DNA of 64,000 nt from Vitrella brassicaformis (GCA_001179505.1 CDMY01000310.1:40108-104107); one strand, 5' to 3'. Numbered from the stretch's first letter, positions 33,901 to 45,672 are shown. Notes: generated by a model not told the origin, from the sequence alone. Made by a program: numbers and translations.

Positions 33901-36518
33901 TTGGTAGAGTTCTTCGCTCGCCGCACACGTGACGGCAGCATGAGGGGACTTGGCCTTCAGTAGTGGCTGCAGTGCCGTGCACAGCGACACCAGCCCCTCG
34001 CTAAAGAGGCTCTCCCGCAACAGGACAGCGTCGAACTGTCCCCTGCCTTTCGGGTGCAGCTGGCACTTCTGCGCCTGGTGGATGGCGTTGCCCACCGTCA
34101 CCACCACACGCACCCTGAACCACTGGCCCTCCTGCGTCATCTCGTCGAGCCAAGCGTCACCACCTCCACCTCCCCCTCCCTCTCCCTCCCTCCCACGATC
34201 TGGCAGCCACCATCTCTTCTTGAGGGCCGATGTGTCCGGGAGGAGTGCATTTGGGATGTCCCCCTTCGCCCACAGGATGAACTTGTGCAAGCTGTGGTCG
34301 AGCTTTTGATGCGCCAGCCGGTGGTGAAGCCGGAAAAGCTCGCGGGATATCCACTCGGCGGTGTCCTCGAAGTCGTCTTCATGTTGCTGCTCGATGTCTC
34401 TCTCGTCGACGTGGTCGATGTCGTGGTGGTCATTCTCTCCCTCCTGCTGCTGCTGCTGCTGCTGCTGCTGTGCAGTGTCGCCCTGTCTCTTGAGTGTGGG
34501 AAAGAACCCCACCAGCACGCCCATCGCCCGGAGCCACGCCTCCATCCTCTCGCTCGCCACACCCAACACGTTCAGCCTTCCCTCGGCAACACGCCCCTCC
34601 TCACCCTCGTTGCTGGCATGGCAGCAGTGAGCGTCCACCGGGCCGCACGGCAGCCATGAGACCATGCGTGGCGAGACGGACTTGAACCCCTCCCTCTGTT
34701 TGAGCAAATGCCGTAGGGACGAGTGGTGCGACGATGGGATGATCGGGGGTGGGGGGGATGACGACGTTTGGGGGTTGTGTGTGTGCAGCGTGGCTGCGCG
34801 TCGGTAGAGAGTCGGTGCGAAGGTTGCGAAGAGGTCGATGGGGACTGAGGGGTTGAATGTGTGTGAGAAGGGCCGCAGGAAGAGTGGATTAGCTGAGGGG
34901 GGGTTGGGGGGGTTGGGGGCTCTCGATCGGTTGTCACCATTGTCAGAGGCGGCGAAGAGACTAAACCAAAAGAGAAACAAGGAGACACAGAAAGGGGCGA
35001 TGAGTGAGTGACTTCGCTTGCAAGAGGACACCCTGACCTTCTCAGCTGCCTGAAGGCCTCACGGAAGATCCGCAAACCAAAAGACGACACAAACGAAGAA
35101 GACCTCTTCCCGTCCCCACAACCGTCGCCCTCCTCACCACCATCCACCGGTGGCGGCTCATTACGATTCCGCTTCCTTGCGCCCGCATCGCGGCCCCCCT
35201 CCCTCGATCTCTCCAGCACACGGACCGTGCTCATCCTGGGGGGCGCCAGCGCACCCAGCAATCCCCACAGCTGACGCTGAGACAAGTCACGGACAGCCTT
35301 GTCTGCGTCTCCTCCGTTGCCATTCCCTCTTTCTTCCATTAGGTAAGACTGGAGCACGGGGCAGGGTGCCCTCAGCAGCCACGCGTCCAGCAGGGCATTG
35401 GTCTCTTCCCCCAGCATATGTCGCCTGAACCTCTCGAGCACACTCTCGTGCACCTCTGCCGCCTTCTTTCGGTGCTCCCCTGCGCCTCCACCAGTTTCCA
35501 CAGTCATTGTGGTCTCCAAGCTCCTTCTCGCGTCGTGCACATCAGCGGTTTTCAGCCGGCGGATGAAGGCGACGATCCTTGTGGGCAGCTGGTGGGCCGT
35601 GGCGGGCTGTAGAGGGCTCTTGAAGAGCCGCTCCTTGGTCTCTTCCAGGAGCTTCACTCTGAAGTCCGCCAGCTCTGCCACCACACGTGGGGATCGCCAG
35701 CCGAGCCAGATGTGCTTGAGGCGGGTGAGGAGGGTGGGTGTGGAAGAGACACTGGCACTGGCACCGTCTGTACTGTCTGCTAAGTGTTGGTCATCGGTGT
35801 TGTCAAGGTCTAAGGCGCTCGCGAGGTTGCGCTGCTGCATAAGGGGGTCCTGGTACGCCGCCTGCACGGTTGTCACTCGTGTGCTTTCGTGGTTGTTGGT
35901 CTCATTGGCTTGCTTTGGGAGGGAGGAGGGCGTGTCGGGCGAAGGGGTGGACGGCAGCAAGTCCAGCCACGGAAACAGCACACAGAAGCTGGGAGGGTGG
36001 TCGGCAGCCGCAATCAGGTTGGTGAGAAGGTAGTCGACAGCTTGCTGCTGCTCATCGCTGAGCGTGCAGTGGCCGAGAAGGCTCACACCCAGATGAGTCC
36101 AGAATGCACCCAAATCCCGAGAGGCACCCTCTCGTAATACCTCAGCCACGGCGCGTTCTCGCGCGACCGCCCAGTAGACCATCATGCGCGCCAGTGAAGG
36201 CACGTCTGGCGCCTGGATGAAAAGGTTGAGGGGCCTGAGCTGGGACGAGAGGAACTGGAAGGGGTGGAGGCGGCGGTACACCTCGCCCCGGCGGCGGACG
36301 TTGTCCAGCTGCGAGTAGTGAGTAGGGTTGATGAGAGACAAGACATGCATCCAACAACATCATCATTGGGTTTTAGGTTTTCCCTCAAGTTACCGTGGCA
36401 AAGAAGTCTATCGGGTTTGTGGTGTCGAGAAAGAGCAGCGACAAGCCGGGGTCCTCCTCACCCAACACACTCTTGGGACCCCTCTCACGCTCAAACAATA
36501 TGCTGTCTTGCAACCCTG

Positions 36519-36551
<33 letters not shown>

Positions 36552-38199
36552 AAAGGAGACACCGTGCATTGCTGTGCTGTGTGTGTGGCAGACCATCCCC
36601 CCCATACCAGCAGTGAGGTCCATAGGCCAGGGCACATTCACCGTCTCCGCCAGCCGACGCGCGTCGCATACACACCCACACTCGCCATCGTCCTCCTGCC
36701 CATGCCATACAATGCACCAAAGAGAGGGACACAGAGAGACAGACAGGAGAGGAAAAGATTGCTTTGGTGTGTTTGTGGGGGGGTCGGTGCATAGCATGCG
36801 CACCATGGGCACTGTAATGTGGCAGCAGTTGGACGGCGTCAGCCGGGTGGCGCGGAGCTCCTCTATCCGCCGCAGCCCCTCGCGAATCAGTGCGTGCTGG
36901 CCCCTCAGCCACACTTCGCCCCCCCTCTCGTCGGGTGCCTTCATGCAGTGCAAGGCCGCTCTGATGCCATGGAAGCAAGCGATGGAAGGACAGTGGCTTG
37001 TGGGTGGGTGCTGGATGTCTCACCTGAAGGCCGTCTCCGCCCTGTCGACCTGGTCGAGGAACACACTCGACGACTTGACCATCCCCCTCCCGCCGCTCCT
37101 TCCCCCGCCCAGCCCACCCGCCGCACCACTGGTGGTCGGCGTGGCCCGTCCTGACCGATTCGCCTCACCACCTGGTGTGGCTGTGCCCTGCCCCAGCAGA
37201 TGGGTGGAGGCCTTGACGAGCCGGCGCACAATAATGTTGCCCATCAGGGTATAGGCGTACACCGTTGCTTTGCGGCCGCTCAGCCATGACGACTGATGAG
37301 AGGGAGAGGTGGGGGTGTGGTGACGCGAGCGGTTGGAGAAGAGGAAGAAGGTCTCCAGGCCTCGCAACGCCGCTTCATCCTGGTGGATGGCCTGCAGTGC
37401 GGACGCCCGGAGAAGGTGCATGGCGGGGTCGGTCCACCGCAGCGATGTCCGCTCGAACAGCCGGTCGATCTCCAGGATGACCTTCCTGTGCTCCCCTGCC
37501 CCGAGCCACCCCTCCAGCTCCTGAGTTGTCAGGTCGTTGCTGGCCTTTAGGAAGGACAGGAAGCGGCTGAGGGCCTCCCTCTCCTCCCAAGGTGCACACG
37601 CGCCATTAGCATCTCCTGTGAAGGCACCCTGCCTGGCCACATCTCTGCAGGACCGATTGAAGCTCGTCAGCACCCTGGCGCAGAAGGACGAGTGCGCCAC
37701 GCAGAAGTGCACCATCGGGGGGGTGATGACGCTCTCGCCCGCCATCGAAAACGCCTTTGTCCATTCCACCACGTTCTCGGCTGACATGGCGACACTCGAG
37801 CTGACTGCATGACATGGAGGGCAAACAAGATGTATGTATCGGCCGTCCATAGTGCTTACTCTTTTTCAATGCAGCGAGGTGCGCCTCCCTCTCCGTGTGG
37901 TGGATGCACACCCGGTACATGATGTGCTTCCACTGCACAGTCAAAGAAACCTGCCGAGCGTCGAGGCCTCTCGCCAGCTGCCCCAGGGGTGTGTCCTCCC
38001 TCTCCATCTGCAGGAGGGCAGCCGCGGGAGCGTTCTCGATGAAGGTGGCCATTTGGCAGGGATGGATGCTGGACCAGGGGAAGGGGCGCATGGTTGCCGT
38101 GGCTTCTGCTGCTGTTGTCGGTGACGGGGAACTCTGGGGAAGGTCATTGGAGAATCTCCGCGTTGTTGCAGTGCCGCCGAGTTGGTCCGACAGGTGCAT
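30982..38199 (-). CDS. Very large MYND zinc-finger protein
   Basis: Exons 38199-37860, 37804-37024, 36960-36804, 36695-36608, 36515-36394, 36308-35038, 34960-33895, 33813-32330, 32255-31781, 31699-31550 and 31470-30982 join in frame to about 2,140 residues. The only domain I recognise is a MYND finger made by the last splice: CGRCGQVSYCSIDC followed by REAHRLQHDMFEC, preceded by a LCANVPYC pair. MYND fingers usually bind proline-rich partner motifs. The rest is long, partly helical, with disordered inserts: a Gln run near 34460, a Gln-Pro repeat near 33740 and Arg/Ser-rich parts near 33100-33400. There is no SET domain, so it is not a SMYD methyltransferase by what I can see. The start at 38199 is the first in-frame ATG. 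It is divergent from SLBP. Confidence 0.72.
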
Positions 38200-38532
38200 G
38201 TTGTTTGTTGAAGATCGTGTGTCAGCTGCCACAGTCAGTGCGCTCGAATGAGGCCAGACCCTCAGCTTTAGGTGATCATGATGGCTTATAGCTGCACGAT
38301 GTTCAAACTTGTCGCTCGGTGCTCGTGCAGTGCATTGGCAGTGCGGGACCCCCAGGAGCCCCCATGTGACGCAAGCTCGAAATCGGCTGGATCTTCAGAG
38401 CTGCTTGTAGCACTGCACGACCTGGTGTGAACACACAAGCTGCCTTGCAGTGATGAATAGAGTGGAAACACTCAAACGATCCCTGCCTCGAGTGCGAGCT
38501 TGGACACTTCACCACGAGGTATCCCCTTAGTG
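38200..38532. promoter_or_regulatory. Divergent spacer, MYND protein / SLBP
   Basis: 333 bp between outward-facing starts; it must contain both promoters. No motif is evident by eye. Confidence 0.45.
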
Positions 38533-40306
38533 ATGCATTCCCACCATTCTGGCCATAGTTATCGTGGCGGTCGTTACTTCGACGAGCGTGAGAGGCGTGA
38601 GAGGCACCGCGACGCCGACAAAGACCTGCAGCGCGGCAGTTGGCGGCACAGCAGGCGTGACGGCGACTACCAGGAGGGGCCGCAGAGGATACACAACCCC
38701 TCACAGAGAGGTCAGGTGCCTGCCAACACAACACAAGGGAGGGTGCTGTGCCAGAGCAGACCCTGTGTGGATTGGATGTGTGTGTTGCCGTGACGTCCGT
38801 GTCTGTCATCAGTTGAGACAGATCCCGCCCGTCTGAAGGCGCGGCGGCGGCAGATAGAGATCGGCAAGAACACCAATGGGTACGAGAGGTACCGTGCGGC
38901 GGTGCCCAAGGACAAGAGGGACCCCACCAAGTCCTTCTCCGTACACCCCGTCACACCATCCATCCACGAGGTGAGCTGGGCAGGGCAGTGTGTGACTGAC
39001 ACGCAGACAGGAAGGGCCTCGTTTCCACAGACACCACGGCTACTCTCTGTGTGTGTGTGTGTATGTGTGTGGAGGAGGCGAGCAAGCGTGGGTTTGATGG
39101 CCGCATTCGCGCTTGGAGGCGGCTGCTGCACCAGTGGGATGACGTAAGCAAGCAATCATGACCAACCAAGCAACCACACACACACAATGAGACCTTGGCC
39201 ATCCGCCTCTCTGTCTAACTGTCTGTGTGTGCGTCAGGACGCCAAGCCTTTCCCCAGTGGGTCGCCCAAGGACTCCAACCGCCCCTCTCCCGCACCCTCC
39301 CCCTCCCCACCCCCCACACCCACACCACCAGAAGCCCACCAGCAGCAGCAGCCAGCGATGGACGACCAGCGGTCTCGGCCCGCTGCTGCAGACAGGGGCG
39401 GCAAGGCTGGTGTGGATAGCTTCGACTTTGAGAGGGGGTGCCGATCGCTGAGGGAGGCCATTGGGGAGGCCTGGAAGAGTCGGAACTCGTTGACAGAGGT
39501 CGACTACCCGCTGCCAATGATAACGGTAACAGCTAAACCAGACGGACAGACACTCACGCAGCCACTATCTCTCTCTCTCTCTCTCAGCAAGTGGAGGGCT
39601 CGCCGTCTACCAGTGAGATGCTGGTGCTGCCGCCCCCCGCGTGTGAGTCGTCTGTGCCCATCCGGTGGGTGGCTGACATCCCGGTGCAGCCTGTTGTGTT
39701 CATCCCGGTGGAGTATCGAGACTCGAGCGGCAAATCATTCCTCACCACGTACGTATGTGCGTATGTTCCTCTGAACCACACACACACACACACACACAGT
39801 GTTTTGCTTTGCTCCATTGATGTCTGTGGGTGTGTGGGGTGTGTGTTCAGTAAGCGTCACGTGAAGGTGACGGACTTCCAGAAAGCTCTGCAGGACCACA
39901 AGCAGACCATAGGTGCCCTGCACGCCCACCACTCAACACACACACGTGTGTATCTTCCCTCCCTCTCTCTCTCCCTCGCCATGCTATGCCATTCCATGCA
40001 GATCGCTTCCACGATCTGATGGAAGGCCCCTCCCTCCTCAACGGCTACAAACGACTATCACAGCACACCCCCACCCCTGACGACCGCTTCACGGCCAGCA
40101 AGCGGCGCAAGCTGGAGAGTGACGAGAAGCAGCGGCTCAAGGAGGAGCAGGAGGCAGCCGCACTGCCCACCACTCTGACAGTGTATGTGAGCGATGGGCT
40201 TGGGGGTGGTGGTGGTGGTGGTGGGCGTGACGGAGGGGGGCTGACGCTCGTCAGTGCGACGAGGGGGAAGGAGGGGAAGAAACAGCTGAGGCGGAAGCGC
40301 TTCTGA
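38533..40306 (+). CDS. SLBP: Histone stem-loop-binding protein with long C-terminal extension
   Basis: Binds the 3' stem-loop of replication-dependent histone mRNAs. Exons 38533-38710, 38813-38970, 39075-39143, 39238-39525, 39588-39748, 39851-39912 and 40002-40306 join in frame to about 406 residues. The RNA-binding domain sits at about residues 63-135: RRRQIEIGKNTNGYERY, VPKDKRDPTKSF, then RAWRRLLHQWDD. The N-terminus is short and Arg/His-rich. After the domain come about 270 residues not expected in animal SLBP: a Pro/Gln linker, a segment with VEYRDSSGKSFLTT and SKRHVKVTDFQKALQ-like sequence, then a basic C-terminus with a Gly run and KKQLRRKRF, a likely nuclear signal. The exact acceptor of exon 3 could move by 3 nt. 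Presence implies stem-loop histone mRNAs in this organism. Confidence 0.9.
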
Positions 40307-40349
40307 GAGTTTGTCTGGTCTTCCTGTCTGGAAGAGTCTGACGTTGATG
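40307..40349. other. SLBP 3' flank
   Basis: Short spacer with GTCTGG/CTGTCTGGAAGAGT repeated later at 41070-41085, so it already belongs to the repeat array that follows. Confidence 0.5.
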
Positions 40350-41270
40350 TGGTGTGTTCTCTTTCGTCTTGCCACCCATCTGCATCTGCTCCAGTCAACG
40401 TGTACACACCGCACGTTGGCTGGCCCTGGTGGAGATGGCGAGCAAGACGGGAGAGAACACACCAACGGTCCGTCCGTGGCACGCATTCATGATGGATGGA
40501 ACAAACAAACAAATGCTGTCCGAACCAAACACTGTCTGGGAGGGTGGGGGTGGGGGGATGGAAAGTGCTGTGTATGTGAGTGAGTGTCTTTGTCTGATGT
40601 GGTGTGTTCTCTTTCGTCTTCGGTCCGTCCTCGCTCAGCTCCAGGCAACACGCGTACACTGCATGTTGGCTGGCACTGATGGGGGAGGGACTAAGGACGA
40701 GAGAGGGCGCACCAAAGGGTGGCACCTGCTNNNNNNNNNNNNNNNNNNNNNNNNNNNNNNNNNNNNNNNNNNNNNNNNNNNNNNNNNNNNNNNNNNNNNN
40801 NNNNNNNNNNNNNNNNNNNNNNNNNNNNNNNNNNNNNNNNNNNNNNNNNNNNNNNNNNNNNNNNNNNNNNNNNNNNNNNNNNNNNNNNNNNNNNNNNNNN
40901 NNNNNNNNNNNNNNNNNNNNNNNNNNNNNNNNNNNNNNNNNNNNNNNNNNNNNNNNNNNNNNNNNNNNNNNNNNNNNNNNNNNNNNNNNNNNNNNNNNNN
41001 NNNNNNNNNNNNNNNNNNNNNNNNNNNNNNTGGGAGGGTGTGTGTGGAGGAAGTGTGTATAGTCGAATGAGTTGTCTGGAAGAGCGTACAACGTGTTTCT
41101 GTGTTCATGAGCGCCTTCGTCTGATGCGCGACGCTGCACATGGACAGTTCATCATGGTGTGTCTTCTCCCGTATTGTTGAGCAGTTCGAACAGGCCCAGG
41201 CAACATGCAGTGGTCGCACGTTGCCTGGATCTGATCGAGCTGGCCTATGATACGGGAGAAGACACACATA
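40350..41270. repeat. Array of ~115-bp hairpin repeats spanning an assembly gap
   Basis: Three related inverted repeats lie at 40350-40464, 40600-40714 and about 41155-41268. Each starts TGGTGTGTTCTC or TGGTGTGTCTTC and ends with its complement (GAGAACACACCA type). Near the centre each has a second inverted pair around CAACRTG and CACGTTG/CATGTTGGCTGG. Unit 3 has perfect 17-bp outer arms. Units 1 and 2 are 250 bp apart. The spacers share CTGTCTGGGAGGGTG and TTCGTCTGATG words. The RNA of each unit would fold into one long hairpin. The array is interrupted by Ns. Confidence 0.8.
40731..41030. other. Assembly gap, 300 N
   Basis: Exactly 300 unknown bases, likely a placeholder length. It interrupts the hairpin array, whose tandem structure probably caused the gap. 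Confidence 0.98.
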
Positions 41271-41445
41271 GCAACCAACACACGGACCGATTAAATGAAC
41301 ACTCTCTCAAAAAAATCATTACCACAAACCAAAATACCAAAGGAGACCGTAGACGCAAAGCAGCCTGACCGGAAAGCCCGCGACCGACCATCCTACGCGA
41401 TGTGATGCGATCCATTGCTACGCCCCCTTGCCCTCCGCAATGGCA

Positions 41446-42428
41446 CTATTTATTGTGACTCTCTATCCACTCGACCGCTTTGGCGAAGTTGTCCACCACA
41501 GCTGTCGGCTGGGGATCGAGCTTCGCCTCATCTCCGGCACGATACTTGCCAGTCTGCACACAGACAGGACAGCTCACTCAGGCAGAATGATGCAACCAAC
41601 ATATGCGCTCAACAAGACAGACGCCCACCTTGACGAGAATGCCTCGAAGCCCGCATGCAACCGCCCCCTGCACGTCGTCCGTCGCATCTGATGGATGGAT
41701 ATGACACAACCAACACAACGAGCGCCCGCATCCATGCGTGTGTGAATCTTTCCTCCGTCCTTCCGTCCCGCACTCACTGACTCACCATCTCCGATCATGA
41801 CGACGCTCTCCTCCCCAATGCCATCGCCCAGCGTCCGCATGGCCCCCCGAAAAAACCCCGCACTCGGCTTCCCCACCACCTCGGCCGTCAGCCCAGTGGC
41901 ATACTCCAACGCACACGCAAACGGGCCCACACTCATGGCCAGGCCGTCGGATCTCATGAAGTAACGGCTCTTGTGGATCGCCACCAGGGTGGGGGGGATG
42001 CCCGGGGAGGGGGTCAGGAGGAGCCGCATCGCCTTGGTCATGGTGTCGTAGTTGAAAGAGTCTGGTGCTAGGCCCACCACCACGCACGGATCATGCTCCT
42101 CCTCCTCGCCACCTTGTCCATCGACCACACACGCCCCAGCCTCCCGGAAGTCCTCTTTGGCGCTCTCAGAGAGCATTAGGAAGGGCCGCTCCACGCCCCT
42201 CTCCTTGATGAGCCGCACAGCAGCCGACAGCGACGAGAAGATCTCCGATGAGTCGATGTCGAAGCCGATCGCCTTGAGCCTTGCCATGAGCTGCCGCTGG
42301 CTCTCCTTGGTCGTGTTGGTCACGAACCGGACTCCCTTGACGAGCGAACGAAGCTTCGTCAGTGCTGCAATGGCGTCGGGCGTCGGCTCACTCTCAATGT
42401 GCAGCGTGCCGCTGAAAACGAAAAACAG

Positions 42429-42462
<34 letters not shown>

Positions 42463-42777
42463 GAGGCATCGCATATTGATGACTTTGTGAGCACCAGGGC
42501 TGCCGCGTGTGCCCGTGCTCGCCCACCTGAGGTCGACCAATGCGTATTCGATGGGCTTTTCGCCCACTGCAGACGACGTCGACATGCTAGTGGTCTGGCC
42601 GGTCCCAGGCCGGTGTTGATGGTAGTGGCGGCGATAACGCAGAGATGCAGATCTTCGAGGCGCCTTCAGGCCACAGGAGCTGCAGAAAGCCGACAGGGCC
42701 ACTGTGGGTGAGGGACGGTGACCGCCGATGGAGCGTGCGAGGATGAATGCAGCTGCAAGCAGAGATCCTTGAAGCAT
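41446..42777 (-). CDS. HDHD2: HAD-like hydrolase, HDHD2/LHPP type
   Basis: Haloacid-dehalogenase-fold phosphatase of subfamily IIA. Exons 42777-42527, 42411-41786, 41687-41629 and 41553-41446 join in frame to 347 residues. Motif I is YALVDLSGTLHIES: the nucleophile Asp is kept and the second Asp is Ser, as in human HDHD2. Motif II is FVTNTTKESQ; the Lys is in TAEVVGKPSAGFF; motif III, VVMIGDDATDDVQGA, is completed by a splice. ALVDLSGTLHIE and GLAPDSFNYDTM..AMRLLL match HDHD2 closely. The first ~65 residues form a hydrophobic then Arg/Ser-rich leader (MLQGSLLAAAFILARSI), possibly for import into an organelle. The natural substrate of HDHD2 is not firmly known. Confidence 0.88.
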
Positions 42778-43110
42778 TGGCCGACCTGTGAAGCCTTGCC
42801 TTCTCAGTCAAACGCACGAAAACCAAGACTGCGCATATGTTCGCATAGCTCGCGGAGTGGGCTCGCGATCGGGAGGGAAGGGAGAGCATCTGCCGCATGT
42901 GAGAGCCTCCCTCGGTCAACAGCAGCGTCATCCGGCAGCGAGATCCGCTGATCATCTGGTCATCACGAGAAAAGCTGCAGAAGGCGGAGCCACAATCGTT
43001 TGTGAGCCGCTCTCAGCAGACAGACAGCTGCATTGCATTCGATTCGTCCGTTCGTCATCCGGCAGACCTAAATAGGCAGACAGATCCGGCAGAGCGAGAT
43101 CGGCGCATCG
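42778..43110. promoter_or_regulatory. Divergent spacer, HDHD2-like / DGAT2-like
   Basis: 333 bp between outward-facing starts. It must hold both promoters; no motif is assigned. Confidence 0.45.
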
Positions 43111-44528
43111 ATGCCGCTGTGGCTGCTATCGCTGATTCTGCTCATCGCGTTGGCCTTGTGGCTGCTGCCCGGCATCATCTTCGTCAGGCGTGACCAATGG
43201 GCCATATGGCGTGTGCCGTGCAAGCGGCGGATGCAGACGGCCGCCGTGGCCACGCTGTATGGGTGTTTCGCGCTGCCGGTGCTGTTTATCGGCGTGGCGG
43301 CTCTGTATCGGGTCAACTGGTGGTGGATTGTGCCGTATGTGGTGTATCTGCTGAGCGATCGGAGGTCGACCTACGGCAACTGGCGGTCTCACTGGTTCAG
43401 ATCTCTCTCCTGGTGGAAACACTGCCGAGTGAGCGTTGTGCATGCTTGAAGGCCTCCTGCAGGGAGGATCCGAGTCTCTCTCTCTCTCTCTCTAATGGGA
43501 TCAGGATTATTGGCCGGTAGAGTTGAAGCGGCAGGATCCTTCTGTGCCTCTGAAGAAGGACCGGCCGTATCTGGTGGGTGTCCATCCGCACGGCCCTTTG
43601 CTGCCCATATCGATGGTCAACTTCTTCACCGAGGCCACACACATCACTGACGTCTTCCAGGGCACCCGCATCTCACCCACGACCCTCAACGCCATCTTCA
43701 TGCTCCCCGTCTTCAGAGAAATTGTCCTTCTCTGCGGCGCCGTAAGCGAGCCAAGCAATCGCGTGTGTCACACACACAGAGAGAGAATGAACCCTGCCCT
43801 CTCCTCTCTCTCTCTCTGTGTGTGTGTGTGTGGTTGGTTCTAGGTATCTGTGGCGCAGAAGTGCATCGAGTCTGTGTTGAGGAAAGGCGGCGGGCACGGT
43901 GTGTCTATCTATGTGGGCGGTGCGCGTGAGGCGAGTCAGACAAGCGACAGGTACACTGTGCTGGTGTACCGGCGGAAGGGCTTCTTTCGATTAGCGCTGC
44001 GATACGGCGTCTACCTCTTCCCGGCATTCACTTTCGGAGAAAACTATATCTACAGGTAGGGACTTGTCTGTCTCTGTGCCTGCCTTCCTGCCGATGCCTG
44101 TGTGTGTGTGTGTGTGTGTGCAGGTATAGGACACCCAAGACCGGCACAATGTACTACCGAATCAATGGTCAGTCCCCCCAGTAGTCAGTCCCACACCACA
44201 GACGTCATTCTTTGACCTCCTCCAAATGCCCGTGTGCATTGGATGGACTGTGTGGTACATAGAGCTGGCAATGAGGTGGGTGGGGTACGCGGTGCCCTTT
44301 CTGGTGGGCCGGGGGATCTTCCAAAAGTCCTTCGGCCTCCTGCCGCAGCGGCACCGACTGGTGACCATCATTGGCAACCCCATCGAGTGCCCGCAGACTG
44401 ACAACCCCACTGAGGAGCAAATCAAGCACTACCAGGACCTCTATGTGGCGGGGCTCAAACAGGTCTTCGAGCAATTCAAAGACAGCTACGACCCGGAGGG
44501 CAAAGCCAAGGAGCTGGCAGTCGGATAG
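43111..44528 (+). CDS. DGAT2: Diacylglycerol acyltransferase type 2 (DGAT2 family)
   Basis: Membrane acyltransferase that would make triacylglycerol, or a related neutral lipid, from an acyl-CoA. Exons 43111-43428, 43505-43741, 43844-44055, 44124-44167 and 44263-44528 join in frame to 358 residues, the usual length. Two hydrophobic segments at the N-terminus (LWLLSLILLIALALWLLPG; FALPVLFIGVAALY) form the typical hairpin. The HPHG active-site motif is in VGVHPHGPLLPIS. Later family blocks are GGAREAS, RRKGFFRLALRYGVYLFPAFTFGENYIY, GRGIFQKSFGLLP and VTIIGNPIE. The last intron acceptor (44261-44262, TACATAG) is the one that keeps the frame; nearer AGs do not. It probably acts in the ER. Confidence 0.9.
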
Positions 44529-45040
44529 CACCACCGTCGAGAGATCGAGAGAGCGCCTCCCTCAGACAGGGGTTTTGGTGGGTGGGGGGAGGGGGGGTGC
44601 GGTGGTTTTGACGGAGAGATTGATTGAGGGACTCAGTGAGCGCTTTATGGCGTGAGTCTTTTTGGTTTGTGAGCGGCTGGCTGCATTTGGTGTTGCCCTG
44701 TGTGTGTGGGGGAGGGGAGGGGAGGATCTGATGGGCAGACGACCATATCTATCTAAGCAGAAGGCGCCTCCTCATCTGTGTGAACAATGTTAGCGTGCAT
44801 TGCAAGCACCCGGTCAGTCCACGCACATCATCACATGGTGGGTCTGACGACATCAGGCAGGCTATGGTACAATGGTGGATACACATCCCTTCCCACTCCT
44901 CTCCTGCGCCACCACATGCTAGCAAACCAAACTGACCTATCTTATCTGGCACACACAGCTGCGTCTGACTCGTCATGCACCATCCCATCCCTGCACGCAG
45001 CAACCCTTCAATCCATCCACAAATCTGTCTGCCCGCCCCC
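44529..45040. other. Intergenic, with G-rich tract
   Basis: Between the DGAT2 3' end and the one-TM gene (-). A G-rich stretch at 44577-44604 has four or more G runs and might form a quadruplex. The 44995-45040 part resembles the flank at 6820-6840 beside the paralogue. Confidence 0.5.
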
Positions 45041-45466
45041 TCAAGCCACAAGTCGCTTCCTCAGCTGCTTCACTTCGGCATCGGCCCGTTCCACTCTTGC
45101 CACCTTCTCCTTAACCGTCGTGCTGTTGTCGCTGAGAATCTCCTCCCTCATGTGATCCCAGGCGCCCTCGTCCAGCTCAGCTATCAGCCGCACCACGCCC
45201 TTCAGTCGCTTCAGCTCGGCTTTGTCCGCCACATCATGGGTCTTGATGGTGTCGATCTCCTTCCCGAGCAAAAACGCTTCGCGTGAGGTTCCGATGAAGC
45301 ATCCAAACAGGATGGCCCACAAGAAGACCACGAGGCAGACGGCCCCACAAGCGCACGGCATGATGGCGTAATCAATCTCCGCTACCCTGGTCTTGAGAGT
45401 CTGCAGCTCCGCATGGGTGTCAGCCGGCGGGGCGGTCGGGGCCGAAAGCTCTTGGTACGCACCCAT
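45041..45466 (-). CDS. One-TM coiled-coil protein, intact paralogue
   Basis: Unrecognised small protein of 141 residues in one exon, starting at ATG 45466 (MGAYQELSAPTAPP). Order: Pro/Ala-rich head, short helix, one Cys-rich transmembrane helix (ACGAVCLVVFLWAILFGCFI), then a charged coiled-coil tail to QLRKRLVA. It matches the broken gene at 6836-7460 in layout and in its last ~60 residues (AELDEGAWDHMREEILSDNS here; AELDKSAWQHTREAILSDSN there). No signal peptide precedes the helix, so the membrane topology is open. It is divergent from the FAD monooxygenase gene. Confidence 0.7.
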   Translation of the reverse strand: MGAYQELSAPTAPPADTHAELQTLKTRVAEIDYAIMPCACGAVCLVVFLWAILFGCFIGTSREAFLLGKEIDTIKTHDVADKAELKRLKGVVRLIAELDEGAWDHMREEILSDNSTTVKEKVARVERADAEVKQLRKRLVA

Positions 45467-45672
45467 CGAACGATGATCTCTCTTGATCTCTCTCACTGGG
45501 GCACCTGCACCGCTGGGAACATGGCAATGATGAGAGATTTAGCGAGAGAGGTTTGAGGTTTGGCTGTCGCTGCAGCAATGCAGATCTCTCAGCGCTCGGC
45601 TCTCACCTTTCCTTCTCCTTTCCCCGATCCGCTTTTGCGAGCTTAAAGGTGCAGTATGATTGGGATCTGTCA
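45467..45672. promoter_or_regulatory. Divergent spacer, one-TM gene / FAD monooxygenase
   Basis: 206 bp between outward-facing starts. It contains AGAGAG and CTCTCT runs but no assigned motif. Confidence 0.4.

Noticed and set aside
32335-36137. Several plus-strand frames of 60-210 codons opposite the MYND gene
   Set aside because: Shadows of the minus-strand exons: Pro/Ser-rich strings with no motif.
40354-41139. Long frames through 40.4-41.1 kb
   Set aside because: They read through 300 N and through hairpin repeats; there is no coding evidence.
44168-44262. Suspected frameshift near the end of the DGAT2 gene
   Set aside because: The nearest AG acceptors are out of phase, but the acceptor at 44261 restores a perfect frame and family match.
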